DNA of 64,000 nt from Thiobacillus denitrificans ATCC 25259 (lineage in GTDB: Bacteria > Pseudomonadota > Gammaproteobacteria > Burkholderiales > Thiobacillaceae). The position numbers and the translations under genes were made by a program. This document shows positions 14,118 through 23,351 of this stretch, piece after piece. The notes under the pieces are model-generated. The model worked only from the letters and a program-made list of their open reading frames with translations. It made no database searches and was not told the DNA's origin. The stretch covers positions 2,845,810 through 2,909,809 of the forward strand of contig NC_007404.1 in assembly GCF_000012745.1 (NCBI RefSeq). Reading direction: 5' to 3'. Every line of letters starts with the position of its first letter. Within the stretch, counting starts at the first letter, position 1.

Positions 14118-14939
14118 GTGAAAACCTTTCTCGTCAGCTTGTTCGCGGTATTTCTGACCTTCGCTCTCGGCGCCCACGACGCCGAGGCCAAACGCCTCGG
14201 TGGCGGCAAATCCTTCGGCATGCAGCGCACGGCGCCGACCAAGCAGGAAGCCGCACCGCAACGCCAGCAGCCCGCCGGCAGCCCGCCCCAGGCCGCGCCG
14301 CAGAAGCGTAGCTGGATGGGGCCGATCGCCGGTCTCGCCGCAGGCCTCGGCCTCGCTGCGCTCGCTTCGCATCTCGGCTTCGGCGAGGAAATGGCCAACT
14401 TCCTGATGCTGGCGCTGCTGGCGATGGCGGCTTTCATGCTGTTCCGTTTCTTCATGCGTCGCAACGCGCCGCAACCCGCGATGCAGTACGCGGGGGTCCC
14501 GCCCGGCCACAACCCGCGCCTCCACGACGCGACCCCGGCTGGCGCGACCGCCGGCCCCGCGACCGGCTTCCCGCCGGGTTTCGACGCGGCGGGTTTCGCG
14601 CGCGAAGCGAAGCTCAATTTCATCCGCCTGCAGGCGGCCTTCGACGCGGGCAACCTCGACGACCTGCGCGCCTTCACCTCGCCCGAGATCTTCGCCGAGC
14701 TGTCGATGCAGATGGCCGAGCGCGGCGACGTCCAACAGACCACCGACGTGATGATGCTGGACGCCGAAGTGCTCGAGGCCAGCGACGAGGACAACCGCCA
14801 CGTCGTCAGCGTGCGCTTCACCGGTCAGGTGCGCGAGAATGAAGGCGCTGCGCCGGTCGCGCTCGACGAGGTCTGGCACCTCACCAAGCCCATTCACGGC
14901 GGTGGCGGCTGGGTGATCGCCGGCATACAGCAGGGGTGA
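14118..14939 (+). CDS. Tim44-like domain membrane protein
   Basis: This 273-residue protein starts at a GTG preceded by ACGGAG. It has a cleavable signal or first membrane helix (FLVSLFAVFLTFALGAHDAEA). A Gln/Pro-rich linker follows, then two hydrophobic segments (GPIAGLAAGLGLAALAS and FLMLALLAMAAFMLFRFFM). The C-terminal domain of about 120 residues (FAREAKLNFIRLQAAFDAGNLDDL) has the Tim44/MBA1 fold. Bacterial Tim44-domain proteins are membrane-associated and their role is not settled. The gene stands alone. Confidence 0.85.
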   Translation: MKTFLVSLFAVFLTFALGAHDAEAKRLGGGKSFGMQRTAPTKQEAAPQRQQPAGSPPQAAPQKRSWMGPIAGLAAGLGLAALASHLGFGEEMANFLMLALLAMAAFMLFRFFMRRNAPQPAMQYAGVPPGHNPRLHDATPAGATAGPATGFPPGFDAAGFAREAKLNFIRLQAAFDAGNLDDLRAFTSPEIFAELSMQMAERGDVQQTTDVMMLDAEVLEASDEDNRHVVSVRFTGQVRENEGAAPVALDEVWHLTKPIHGGGGWVIAGIQQG

Positions 14940-15348
14940 GAAAGCGCCGGGGCAGCCGGCCCGGCGCGGCAACCGCTTCGCAGGCCGCCCCGCGCGGAAT
15001 AGAAGCGGCGACTTATGCACATTTTCCGGGCACCGCCGTTTTTTTGATGTCAGCCCCTTGACAGGGAAGCTGTCTTTGTAAGTGTTTGATCGACAATAAA
15101 TACTTTGCTTGCCTGATTTTTAGCCGTTCCGGCGCAAGCCCGTCAGCACGCCCGCCGGACCGGATCGTCACAAATAACGCACACAATTATCCACAGGTTC
15201 CGTGGACAAGCCAAAAAAGGCTTTATGAACAGGGCGTTAGCATATCGGCCCCCAGTGTCAACCAAGGACCGGCATGAATGACCCCCAAACCGGGCAAACG
15301 CGTCGACCTTGCGTCCCGAGCCCCGACTCTCAGCAAGGGGCGGACTGA
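14940..15348. other. Intergenic region upstream of priA with two DnaA boxes
   Basis: This stretch of 409 bases has no convincing gene. Its middle (about 15040-15200) is clearly poorer in G+C than the surroundings. It holds TTATGCACA (15013-15021) and TTATCCACA (15187-15195), both perfect matches to the DnaA box TTATNCACA in the same orientation. TTGACA at 15058-15063 could be a -35 element, but no good -10 follows at the right distance. A short open frame at 15086-15277 has no ribosome site or recognisable product. Confidence 0.55.
14944..14967 (+). terminator. Hairpin after the Tim44-like gene
   Basis: An 8-bp stem GCGCCGGG/CCCGGCGC lies five bases after the stop codon. It lacks a T-run, so it is a possible terminator or 3' end stabiliser only. 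Confidence 0.4.
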
Positions 15349-17508
15349 ATGACTCCGATCGTCCAGGTTGGACTCGACACGCCGCTTGACCGTCTGTTCG
15401 ATTACAGCGCGGGCGAAGCCGCGGCGGACCTCGCCCCCGGCCGCCTCGTCGAAGTACCCTTCGGCCGCACCCGGCAGGTCGGCGTGGTGCTCGGCAGCCT
15501 TGCTGAGACGGCCGTCGACGGGATCAAGCTGAGGACAATCCTTCGCGTCCTCGACGACCGCCCCGCGCTCGCGCCGGAAGTGCTGCGCTTGGCACGGTTC
15601 TGCGCCGACTACTACCACTATCCGCTGGGGGCGGTCCTGCTCGCGACCCTTCCCCCCCGCCTGAAGAACGCGACCCCCTACCTCGCCGACACGCCGTGGC
15701 TCGTCGTCACCGCGCTTGGCCGCGCCGAGGGACCCGCGCCGAGGGCCCGCGCGCAGCATGCCCTGCTCGAAGCCTTGCGCGAGGCGCCGCAGGCGCGTGC
15801 ATACCTGCGCGCCATCAAGCAGGGACGCCACGCGGCCGCGCTCGTCGCCGCGGGCTGGGCCGAATGGACCCGCCTGCCGCCCGAGGCCGAACCCCCGCCG
15901 GAAGGCCCTCGCCCGGCACCGGCAACGGCCGAGCAGCAGGCCGCGCTCGATGTGTTGCTGCCGACGCTCGGCGAATTCGCCGTGCATCTCGTGCACGGCG
16001 TGACCGGCAGCGGCAAGACCGAACTCTATCTGCGCGTCATCGACGCCGTGCTCGCCGCCGGTCGGCAGGCGCTGGTACTGATTCCGGAAATCGCGCTGAC
16101 GCCCCAGCTCGAAGGACACTTCCGCGCCCGCTTTCCGGGCCGGCGCTTCGCGACCCTGCACAGCGGGCTTGCCGAGGCCGCGCGCACCGAAAACTGGCTC
16201 GCCGCAGCCGACTGCGACGTCCTGCTCGGCACCCGCCTCGCCGTATTCGCGCCGCTGCCGCGGCTGGGCCTGATCGTCGTCGACGAAGAACACGACACCT
16301 CATTCAAGCAGCAGGACGGCTTGCGCTATTCGGCGCGCGACGTCGCGATCGCCCGCGGCAAGCAGGCCGGCGTTCCGGTGCTGCTCGGGTCGGCCACGCC
16401 ATCGCTCGAAAGCTACGCGCAGGCCCGCAGCGGCCGCTACCGGCTGCTCGAACTCAGGCAGCGCGCGATCGCCGCCGCGCGCCTGCCCGAGATCGAGCTC
16501 GTCGACCTGCGTCACGTTCCGCAGGAAAACGGCCTGACCGCGCCGGCCCTCGCGGCCCTGCACGCGACGCTCGCACGCGGCGAGCAGAGCCTGGTCTTCC
16601 TCAATCGCCGCGGCTATGCGCCCGCGCTGTACTGTCCGAGCTGCGCCTGGGTCTCGCCCTGCCCGCACTGCTCGGCACGGCTGGTCCTGCACCGCGGCGC
16701 GCAGCGGCTGAAATGCCATCACTGCGGCTTCGAGACACGGATCCCGAGCGCATGCCCGGACTGCGGCGAGCCCGACCTGAAGCCGCTCGGGCAGGGCACT
16801 CAGCGCGTCGAGGAAACGCTCGCGACGCACCTGCCGGGTGCGCGCATCCGCCGCATCGACCGCGACACGATGCGCCCGCGCGCCTGGGCCGAGCTCGGCA
16901 CGGCCGTGCACGGCGGCGAAGTCGACGTGCTCGTCGGCACGCAGATGCTGGCCAAGGGCCACGACTTCCCGAACGTGACGCTGGCGCTGATACTCGACAC
17001 CGACGGCGCGCTCTACAGCCCCGACTTTCGGGCGACGGAACGGCTTTTCGCCCAACTCATGCAGGTCGCCGGGCGCGCGGGCCGCGCGGAAAAACCCGGC
17101 CGCGTGCTGATCCAGACGGCGTTTCCCGACCACCCGCTGTTCCGTCACCTGCAGCGACACGACTACGCGGCCTACGCACGCGAACTGCTCGCCGAACGCA
17201 AACAGCTCGAACTGCCCCCGTACACGCGGCAGATCCTCGTGCGCGCCGAAGCGACCACGATGGACGCCGCGCTCGCCTTCCTGCGGCGCGCGGCGGCGCT
17301 CGCCCCCGATGCGCCCGGGGTCAGCGTGTTCGCTGCGACGCCCGCGCCGATGGCCCGCGTTGCCAAGCTCGAACGCGCGCAACTTCTGATCCAGTCGCCC
17401 TCACGCGCGGCGCTGCAGGCCTTCGTGCGGGACTGGCGGCCGCGTCTCGAAACGATCCGGCCGCGCCCCGCGCGCTGGTCGCTCGACGTCGACCCGCTCG
17501 TGTTTTGA
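15349..17508 (+). CDS. priA: Primosomal replication restart helicase PriA
   Basis: PriA recognises abandoned replication forks and loads the replicative helicase. The 719-residue protein begins with the DNA-binding domain. Walker A is GVTGSGKTE (near residues 218-226) and the DEEHD box lies near residue 312. The zinc-binding region shows paired CxxC motifs (CPSC, CPHC, CHHC, CPDC) around residues 426-470. The helicase C-terminal motifs GTQMLAKGHDFPNVTL and QVAGRAGRAEKPG follow. The chosen ATG gives the family N-terminus VQVGLDTPLDRLFDY. Two DnaA boxes upstream make DnaA-linked regulation possible. Confidence 0.96.
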   Translation: MTPIVQVGLDTPLDRLFDYSAGEAAADLAPGRLVEVPFGRTRQVGVVLGSLAETAVDGIKLRTILRVLDDRPALAPEVLRLARFCADYYHYPLGAVLLATLPPRLKNATPYLADTPWLVVTALGRAEGPAPRARAQHALLEALREAPQARAYLRAIKQGRHAAALVAAGWAEWTRLPPEAEPPPEGPRPAPATAEQQAALDVLLPTLGEFAVHLVHGVTGSGKTELYLRVIDAVLAAGRQALVLIPEIALTPQLEGHFRARFPGRRFATLHSGLAEAARTENWLAAADCDVLLGTRLAVFAPLPRLGLIVVDEEHDTSFKQQDGLRYSARDVAIARGKQAGVPVLLGSATPSLESYAQARSGRYRLLELRQRAIAAARLPEIELVDLRHVPQENGLTAPALAALHATLARGEQSLVFLNRRGYAPALYCPSCAWVSPCPHCSARLVLHRGAQRLKCHHCGFETRIPSACPDCGEPDLKPLGQGTQRVEETLATHLPGARIRRIDRDTMRPRAWAELGTAVHGGEVDVLVGTQMLAKGHDFPNVTLALILDTDGALYSPDFRATERLFAQLMQVAGRAGRAEKPGRVLIQTAFPDHPLFRHLQRHDYAAYARELLAERKQLELPPYTRQILVRAEATTMDAALAFLRRAAALAPDAPGVSVFAATPAPMARVAKLERAQLLIQSPSRAALQAFVRDWRPRLETIRPRPARWSLDVDPLVF

Positions 17509-17528
17509 GTCCGGCGCGGCGCGCGGTT

Positions 17529-17556
17529 TTGAGGCCTCGCGGGCGGCCCTTATAAT
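17529..17556 (+). promoter_or_regulatory. Sigma-70 promoter for argS
   Basis: TTGAGG (17529-17534) and a perfect TATAAT (17551-17556) are separated by 16 bases. They lie in the gap between priA and argS. A transcript would start near 17563 and leave a leader of about 55 bases. Confidence 0.65.
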
Positions 17557-17618
17557 CGCCGGCTTGCCATCCGAACGCCGAATTCGACGAGTTCAGGGCC
17601 CACACGCCGCCCCCCACC

Positions 17619-19292
17619 ATGTCCAGCACGCATCCCCTCAAAGACCAACTCGCCCTCCTGATCGAAGCCGCGCTCGAAGCGCTGGCGCCGGACGCGCCGG
17701 TCAGTCTCGAGATCGAGCGGCCGAAAAATCCGACGCACGGCGACTTCTCGAGCAACGCGGCGATGCAGCTGGCGCGGCCGCTGAAAAGAAACCCGCGCGA
17801 ACTCGCGCAGTTGATCGTCACCGAACTGCCGGCGTCGACGCTCGTCGCCAAGGCCGACATCGCCGGCGCCGGTTTCATCAACTTCCACCTCACGCCGGCC
17901 GCCTGGCACGGCATCGTGCGGCAGGTCCGCACCGCCGGCGCGCAATTCGGGCGCGCGCAACGCGAGACCCCGCAGCGCGTGCTGATCGAGTTCGTGTCGG
18001 CCAACCCGACCGGCCCGCTGCACGTCGGCCACGGCCGCCAGGCGGCGCTTGGCGACGCGCTGTGCAACCTCTACGCCGCGCAGGGCTGGGACGTGTACCG
18101 CGAGTTCTACTACAACGACGCAGGGGTGCAGATCGCCACGCTCGCGGCGAGCGTGCAGGCCCGCGCGAGGGGCCTGCAGCCCGGTGACGCGACGTGGCCC
18201 GAAGCGGCGTACAACGGCGACTACATCGCAGACATCGCGCGCGACTTCCTCGCCGGCAAGACTGTGAAATCCGACGATCGCGAATTCACGGCGTCGGGCG
18301 ACGTCGACGACCTCGATTCGATCCGCCAGTTCGCGGTCGCCTATCTGCGCCACGAGCAGGATCTCGACCTGCGCGCCTTCGCGGTTCACTTCGACAACTA
18401 CTATCTCGAATCGAGCCTCTATACCGACGGACGCGTCGACGCCACGGTGCAGCGCCTCGTCGCCGCCGGCAAGACCTACGAGCAGGACGGCGCGCTGTGG
18501 CTGCGCACGACCGAGTACGGCGACGACAAGGACCGCGTGATGAAGAAGTCCGACGGCACCTACACCTACTTCGTGCCCGACGTCGCCTACCACATCGCCA
18601 AGTGGGAGCGCGGCTTCGCGCGCGCGATCAACATCCAGGGCACCGACCACCACGGCACGATCGCGCGCGTGCGTGCCGGCCTGCAGGCCGCGAGCGTCGG
18701 CATTCCCGAGGGCTATCCCGACTACCTGCTGCACACGATGGTGCGCGTCATGCGCGGCGGCGAAGAGGTCAAGATTTCCAAGCGCGCGGGCAGCTATGTC
18801 ACGCTGCGCGATCTCATCGAGTGGACGAGCAAGGACGCGGTGCGCTTCTTCCTGCTCTCGCGCAAGGCCGACACCGAATACGTTTTCGACATCGACCTCG
18901 CGCTCGCGCGCAATAACGACAACCCGGTGTACTACGTGCAGTACGCGCATGCACGCATCTGCCGGGTCTTCGAGGAGTGGAGCGGCGACGTGGCGACGCT
19001 CGCCGACGCCGACCTCGCGCCGCTCGAAGCTGCGCACGAGCTCGCGCTGATGCAGCGCCTCGCCGAGTATCCCGAAACGGTGGCGAGCGCGGCACGCGAC
19101 CTCGCGCCACATCTGCTGGTGCACTACCTGCAGATGCTCGCCGGCGACTTCCACGCCTGGTACAACGCCGAGAAATTCCTCGTCGCCGACGAAGCGACCA
19201 AGCGGGCGCGGCTCGCGCTCGCCGACGCAACGCGCATCGTGATCGTCAACGGCCTCGCCTTGCTCGGCGTGGACGCACCGGAGAAAATGTAA
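17619..19292 (+). CDS. argS: Arginyl-tRNA synthetase
   Basis: ArgRS charges tRNA-Arg. The 557-residue class I enzyme opens with the ArgRS-specific N-terminal tRNA-recognition domain. The HIGH-type motif is [13 protein letters not shown], with HVGHG near residue 135. The KMSK-equivalent is KISKRAG near residue 385. The all-helical anticodon-binding DALR domain completes the protein ([16 protein letters not shown] onward). The gene leads a tight cluster with the SPOR protein and dsbA, two bases before the next start codon. Confidence 0.97.
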   Translation: MSSTHPLKDQLALLIEAALEALAPDAPVSLEIERPKNPTHGDFSSNAAMQLARPLKRNPRELAQLIVTELPASTLVAKADIAGAGFINFHLTPAAWHGIVRQVRTAGAQFGRAQRETPQRVLIEFVSANPTGPLHVGHGRQAALGDALCNLYAAQGWDVYREFYYNDAGVQIATLAASVQARARGLQPGDATWPEAAYNGDYIADIARDFLAGKTVKSDDREFTASGDVDDLDSIRQFAVAYLRHEQDLDLRAFAVHFDNYYLESSLYTDGRVDATVQRLVAAGKTYEQDGALWLRTTEYGDDKDRVMKKSDGTYTYFVPDVAYHIAKWERGFARAINIQGTDHHGTIARVRAGLQAASVGIPEGYPDYLLHTMVRVMRGGEEVKISKRAGSYVTLRDLIEWTSKDAVRFFLLSRKADTEYVFDIDLALARNNDNPVYYVQYAHARICRVFEEWSGDVATLADADLAPLEAAHELALMQRLAEYPETVASAARDLAPHLLVHYLQMLAGDFHAWYNAEKFLVADEATKRARLALADATRIVIVNGLALLGVDAPEKM

Positions 19293-19294
19293 GC

Positions 19295-19825
19295 ATGGCA
19301 AAACCTGCGAGCCGTTCCGCAAAGCGCGGCGGCAGTTCGATCTTCACCGGCGTGCTGATCGGCTTGATCGTCGGCGCCGTGCTCGCCGTCGCCGTGGCGG
19401 TCTGGGTCACGGGCAGCATCCCGTTCAAGAACGACGGCGAGGCCGTGCGACGCACGCCGGCGCCGGCGGCGCCTGCCACCCCGGAGCCCGCGCCGAGCTT
19501 CGACTTCTACAAGGTCTTGCCGGGCGGCGCGCCGGACGAGTTGCCGTCCGCCGAGCCCGCCGCCGTGCGGCCGATCTACTATCTGCAAGCCGGCGCCTTC
19601 CAGAATCCTGCGGACGCCGACAACCTGAAGGCCCAGCTCGCACTACTCGGCGTCGAAGCCGTGATCCAGACCAGCGACGTCGCCGACAAGGGCGTGTTCC
19701 ACCGCGTCCGCGTCGGTCCGTTCGACGCGCCGGCAGACGCCGAGCGGACGCGCGCCCTGCTCGCGGAGAACGATATTTCCGCGACGCTGGTCAAAGAACT
19801 TCCCACTCAACAGGAGACGCCTTGA
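19295..19825 (+). CDS. SPOR-domain membrane protein (FtsN-like layout)
   Basis: The ATG at 19295 follows the argS stop by two bases and gives a 176-residue protein. A short basic cytoplasmic tail (RSAKRGGSS) is followed by one membrane helix (IFTGVLIGLIVGAVLAVAVA). A Pro/Ala-rich periplasmic linker leads to a C-terminal SPOR domain (YYLQAGAFQNPADADNLKAQ through VRVGPFDAPADAE). SPOR domains bind denuded septal peptidoglycan, so a role at the division site is likely. FtsN itself is possible but not proven. The stop overlaps the dsbA start by one base. Confidence 0.85.
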   Translation: MAKPASRSAKRGGSSIFTGVLIGLIVGAVLAVAVAVWVTGSIPFKNDGEAVRRTPAPAAPATPEPAPSFDFYKVLPGGAPDELPSAEPAAVRPIYYLQAGAFQNPADADNLKAQLALLGVEAVIQTSDVADKGVFHRVRVGPFDAPADAERTRALLAENDISATLVKELPTQQETP

Positions 19826-20475
19826 TGTTTGCCCGCGCACTGACGCTGTTTGTCGCCGCCGTTTTCTCCGTGTCGAGCCTTGCCGCGTCGGGGGACGCGT
19901 TCGAAGGCCACGACTACGCGCGGGTGAAGAATCCGCAAGCGGTCGCGACCGGCAAGAAGGTCGAAGTCCTCGAGTTCTTCTGGTACCGCTGTCCGCACTG
20001 TTTCCAGCTCGAGCCGAGTCTCGCCAAATGGATCAAGGCCCTGCCGAAGGACGCCCAGATCCGCCGCGTTCCCGCGGTGTTCCGCGAGGACTGGATGCCG
20101 GGCGCCAAGCTCTACTACACGCTCGAGCAGATGGGCCTGCTCGAGCGCCTGCACGCCAAGGTCTTCGACGCCTACCACCTGCAGAACCTCGATCTCAACG
20201 ACCCCGCCGTGCTCGGCAAGTGGATCGCCAAACAGGGCGTCGACCGCAAGAAGTTCGAGAGCACCTACAAATCCTTCTCGACCCAGTCGAAGGCGACCCA
20301 GGGCGCGCGCCTCGCGATGACCTACGGCATCACCGGCGTGCCGGCCTTCATCGTCGACGGCAAATACATGACGTCGGTCGGCATGACCGGCAGCGAGGCG
20401 CGGCTGTTCGAAGTACTCGACGAACTGATCGCCAAGGCACGGGCCGAGCGGGCCGGTAAGAAAGCCGCGCCCTAA
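19825..20475 (+). CDS. dsbA: Thiol:disulfide interchange protein DsbA
   Basis: DsbA introduces disulfide bonds into exported proteins. The ATG at 19825 overlaps the previous stop (TTGATG) and has CAGGAG upstream; a TTG three bases earlier is less likely. The 216-residue precursor has a signal peptide (ALTLFVAAVFSVSSLAASG). The thioredoxin-fold active site is FFWYRCPHCFQLEP with Cys56-Pro-His-Cys59, the CPHC motif of DsbA. The cis-proline loop is GVPAFIVDGKY. This oxidative arm is separate from the reductive Dsb operon at 22-26 kb. Confidence 0.95.
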   Translation: MFARALTLFVAAVFSVSSLAASGDAFEGHDYARVKNPQAVATGKKVEVLEFFWYRCPHCFQLEPSLAKWIKALPKDAQIRRVPAVFREDWMPGAKLYYTLEQMGLLERLHAKVFDAYHLQNLDLNDPAVLGKWIAKQGVDRKKFESTYKSFSTQSKATQGARLAMTYGITGVPAFIVDGKYMTSVGMTGSEARLFEVLDELIAKARAERAGKKAAP

Positions 20476-20479
20476 GCCC

Positions 20480-21244
20480 TTGCCCGCCGCGCCGCTCAAG
20501 GTTTTCATCACCGGCGCGAGCTCCGGTCTCGGCGCGGCGCTCGCCCGCCATTACGGCGCACGCGGTGCGCAACTCGGCCTCGTCGGCCGCCGCATCGAGG
20601 GCTTGCACGCCACGGCTGCGGGCCTCGACGCCCGCGTCTACTGCGCCGACGTCCGCGACGCCGCCGCGCTGCAGAAGGCTGCCGCCGCGTTTCTCGAGGC
20701 GGTCGGCGCCCCGGACGTCGTCATCGCCGCGGCCGGCATCAGCGTCGGAACCCTGACCGAGACCGCCGCCGACGCTCCGGTGTTTCGCGCCGTCATGGAC
20801 GCCAACGTGCTCGGCCTCGTGCACACCTTCCAGCCCTTCATCGCATCGATGCAAAAAGGCGGCGTGCTGTGTGGCATTTCGAGCGTCGCCGGCGTGCGCG
20901 GGCTCCCCGGGGGCGGCGCGTATTCGGCTTCGAAGGCCGCGGCGACGGTCTATCTCGAGGCGCTGCGCCTCGAACTGAAGGCACGCGGCATCGCCGTCGT
21001 CACGGTCGCGCCGGGCTATATCGACACGCCGATGACACGCGTGAACCCCTACGCGATGCCGTTCAGGATGAGCGCCGAAACCGCGGGCGCACGCGTCGCC
21101 CGATGCATCGCCCGGCGCCGCGCCTATGCGGTCATTCCGTGGCAGATGGCGTGGGTCGCTGCGGCGCTCAAATGGCTGCCGAACCCGCTCTATGATTTAT
21201 TATTCGAGAAAGCCCCCCGCAAGCCGCGTGGCTTGCCGACGTGA
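20480..21244 (+). CDS. Short-chain dehydrogenase/reductase
   Basis: This SDR of 254 residues starts at a TTG four bases after the dsbA stop; no ATG lies near the conserved N-terminus. The cofactor loop is TGASSGLG (residues 11-18), the acidic/NNAG-type segment is AAAGIS, and the catalytic residues are Ser135, Tyr148 and Lys152 (YSASK). A C-terminal hydrophobic segment (MAWVAAALKWLPNPLYDLLF) suggests membrane association. The substrate is unknown. It is probably co-transcribed with dsbA. Confidence 0.88.
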   Translation: MPAAPLKVFITGASSGLGAALARHYGARGAQLGLVGRRIEGLHATAAGLDARVYCADVRDAAALQKAAAAFLEAVGAPDVVIAAAGISVGTLTETAADAPVFRAVMDANVLGLVHTFQPFIASMQKGGVLCGISSVAGVRGLPGGGAYSASKAAATVYLEALRLELKARGIAVVTVAPGYIDTPMTRVNPYAMPFRMSAETAGARVARCIARRRAYAVIPWQMAWVAAALKWLPNPLYDLLFEKAPRKPRGLPT

Positions 21245-21287
21245 CATCCCGCGGGTCGGCCGCGACGTGACCCCCTCCGGAGCAGCG

Positions 21288-21920
21288 ATGACAGCGCCCT
21301 TGAACATCATTCTTATCGACGATCATCCCTTGCTGCGCATGGGCGTCGCCGGCTACATCCAGCAGGAGCCCGACCTCGAACTGACCGCACAATTCGCCAA
21401 CGCCGCCGAACTGCGCGCCTGGATGGCGGCGGGCAACCGCGCCGACGCCGCGCTGCTCGACCGCTCGCTGCCCGACGCCGACGGCCTCGATCTCGTGTCG
21501 GACCTGCGCGATCTCGGCATCAAGGTCATCATGCTGACGATCGCCGACTCGGACGAGGAGATCTCCGAAGCGATCGCCTCGGGCGTCGACGGCTACGTGG
21601 TCAAGTCGAGCGAACCCGACCAGGTGCTCGCCGCGATCCGCAGCGTCTGCGACGGGCAGAGCAGCTTCCCGCTCAACATCATGCAGAAGATGGCGCGCGG
21701 CGAACTCAACAACAGCGCCCTGTCGGCGCTGACCGCGCGCGAAATGGAGATCGTCGACCACGTCAAGGAAGGCCTTTCCAACAAGGCGATCGCGTACAAG
21801 ATGACGCTGTCGGAAAACACCGTGCGCAACCATCTGCGCAACATCATGGAAAAGCTCGGGCTGCGCAACCGCGTACAGGTCGCGACGCTGGCGCTGAAGG
21901 AAGACCGCAAGCGGCATTGA
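21288..21920 (+). CDS. LuxR/NarL-family response regulator, orphan
   Basis: The ATG at 21288 with GGAGCAG upstream gives a 210-residue regulator. The receiver domain begins NIILIDDHPLLRMGVAGYI and has Asp58 (ALLDRSLPDADG) as phospho-acceptor, with a conserved Thr/Lys region (MLTIAD, VKSSEP). The C-terminal LuxR-type helix-turn-helix runs LTAREMEIVDHVKEGLSNKA and SENTVRNHLRNIMEKL. No histidine kinase gene is adjacent on this strand, so the partner is encoded elsewhere. It converges with dsbG. Confidence 0.92.
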   Translation: MTAPLNIILIDDHPLLRMGVAGYIQQEPDLELTAQFANAAELRAWMAAGNRADAALLDRSLPDADGLDLVSDLRDLGIKVIMLTIADSDEEISEAIASGVDGYVVKSSEPDQVLAAIRSVCDGQSSFPLNIMQKMARGELNNSALSALTAREMEIVDHVKEGLSNKAIAYKMTLSENTVRNHLRNIMEKLGLRNRVQVATLALKEDRKRH

Positions 21921-22006
21921 CGTCCGCGCAACGCGTTGCCGTTGGCGGAACCCCCTGTTTCATCGTTCGCTTCAGCACGTCGTCTCGACGCGCCGGAGCC
22001 TTCCCT

Positions 22007-22771
22007 TCATCGCGGACCGAGAACCTCCGTCAGCAGATCGGTCGACGGCGCGCCCTGTATCTTCCGCACCTTGCCGCTGGCGTCCTTGTAGAAGATGGTC
22101 GGGGTAGCCGACGAACCCAGTTGTTGCATCAGTTTCTGGTTGGCTTCGAGCTGGGCCGCGGTTTTCTGCGGGATCCGGCCCAGCGGTTTGACGCCACCGG
22201 TGGCATGCGCCTGTTCGTGCCGGGTCAGGGCCGCCTCGGGATCCTTGGCCGCGAGGATGGCGGCCGCCTTGCCCGGACTGGTCGGGCCGAGGATGGCGAC
22301 CATGACGTGACGCAGCTGCACTTTTCCGGACTTCACCCAGGGCCGCGCGTCATTCCAGAACTTGTTGCAGTAGGGGCAGTTCGGATCGGTGAAGGCATAG
22401 ACGACGCGCGGCGCGGTGGGCTTGCCGTCGCCGACCCAGGTACTTTGGCCGAGCTGTTGCCAGACCTGCTCGGTCATCGGCTTGTTGACCAGGTCCGCGA
22501 CCGGTTTCTCGCTCAGGTTGTTGCCTTTGCCGTCGATCATCGTCCCGACGATCGCGTATTTGCCATCACTCGTGAGGTAGATCGCCAGCGGCTGCTGACC
22601 GACCCGGCCGGCATAGCCGGTCAGTCCGCCGGGCGCCTTGAACGTTCCGACCACCTCGACGCCCTCGGTTTGGAGGGCCATGATCGGCGCGGGCCAGTTT
22701 TTCGCCTCGGCGGCCAGTGCCTGGGCAGGCAATGCCAGCAGGATGGCGAGAACGTAGGGGGGTTTACTCAT
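22007..22771 (-). CDS. dsbG: Thiol:disulfide interchange protein DsbG
   Basis: DsbG is a periplasmic disulfide isomerase or sulfenic-acid reductase kept reduced by DsbD. The 254-residue precursor has a signal peptide (YVLAILLALPAQALA). An N-terminal dimerisation domain precedes the thioredoxin domain with FTDPNCPYCNKFW (Cys132-Cys135), close to the E. coli DsbG motif. The cis-proline loop is SATPTIFYKD. It is the last gene of the four-gene minus-strand operon and overlaps the preceding gene by eight bases. Its reductant DsbD is encoded at the head of the same operon. Confidence 0.9.
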   Translation of the reverse strand: MSKPPYVLAILLALPAQALAAEAKNWPAPIMALQTEGVEVVGTFKAPGGLTGYAGRVGQQPLAIYLTSDGKYAIVGTMIDGKGNNLSEKPVADLVNKPMTEQVWQQLGQSTWVGDGKPTAPRVVYAFTDPNCPYCNKFWNDARPWVKSGKVQLRHVMVAILGPTSPGKAAAILAAKDPEAALTRHEQAHATGGVKPLGRIPQKTAAQLEANQKLMQQLGSSATPTIFYKDASGKVRKIQGAPSTDLLTEVLGPR

Positions 22772-23351
22772 GGATGGTTTGCTCCGGGGTTGAGGATTCT
22801 TGGGTGGCGCGCAATTGCTTCAATTTGGCCGCCAGCGCGGCGGTCGTGAGTCCGCCCATGTGGGTGTCGAGCAGGCGGCCCTGCGCGTCGTAGAAGAGCG
22901 TGAGCGGCAAGGCCGTCGAGCCCGCCATGTAGCCGAGCCGCGTGTCGGGGTCGAGCGTGACGTTCGCGAGGTCAAGTTGGCCCGCTGCGAGGTAAGTCCG
23001 CACCGTCGCCGCGCTCTCGCCCTGGTTGGCGAAGACGAAGCTCGCCCAGGTCGCCTGTTGCTGCGCCGCGGCGAGCACCGGCATCTCGCGCCGGCACGGC
23101 GGGCACCAGCTCGCCCACAGATTGACGACCAGCGGCTTGCCCGCAGCGAGCGCGGCGAGGTCGGTCGGCTCGCCGTCTAGCATACGGACCTGCACCTCCG
23201 ACAAAGTCGGGTCCTGTAACGCCCGCAGGCCGATCAACGCGCCCTGCGCCGCCAGCACCCACGCGAGCAACGCGAGAACGGTCCGCGTGCGTTTCGACAA
23301 ACGGTTCCAGCCTCGCCGCGTTGCGCCCATAAATGACGGGGAAAGGCTCAT
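22764..23351 (-). CDS. Membrane-anchored TlpA/ResA-type thioredoxin
   Basis: This 195-residue protein has one N-terminal membrane helix (VLALLAWVLAAQGALIGL) and a periplasmic thioredoxin domain. The active site is LWASWCPPCRREMPVL with Cys83-Pro-Pro-Cys86, the motif of TlpA/ResA/CcmG reductants. The cis-proline region is STALPLTLFYD. It closely resembles the C-terminal half of the neighbouring fusion protein (identical WASWCPPCRREMPVLAAAQQ stretch), which points to a tandem duplication. It overlaps both neighbours in the operon. It is a likely DsbD client. Confidence 0.88.
   Translation of the reverse strand: MSLSPSFMGATRRGWNRLSKRTRTVLALLAWVLAAQGALIGLRALQDPTLSEVQVRMLDGEPTDLAALAAGKPLVVNLWASWCPPCRREMPVLAAAQQQATWASFVFANQGESAATVRTYLAAGQLDLANVTLDPDTRLGYMAGSTALPLTLFYDAQGRLLDTHMGGLTTAALAAKLKQLRATQESSTPEQTIHE

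Noticed and set aside
15086..15277. Open frame of 63 codons in the gap before priA
   Set aside because: There is no ribosome binding site, the start is non-ATG, and it overlaps a DnaA box and AT-rich non-coding sequence.
17899..17915. TGGCACGGCATCGTGC in argS as a sigma-54 promoter
   Set aside because: The GG and GC doublets are 11 rather than 10 bases apart and the sequence lies within the argS coding region.
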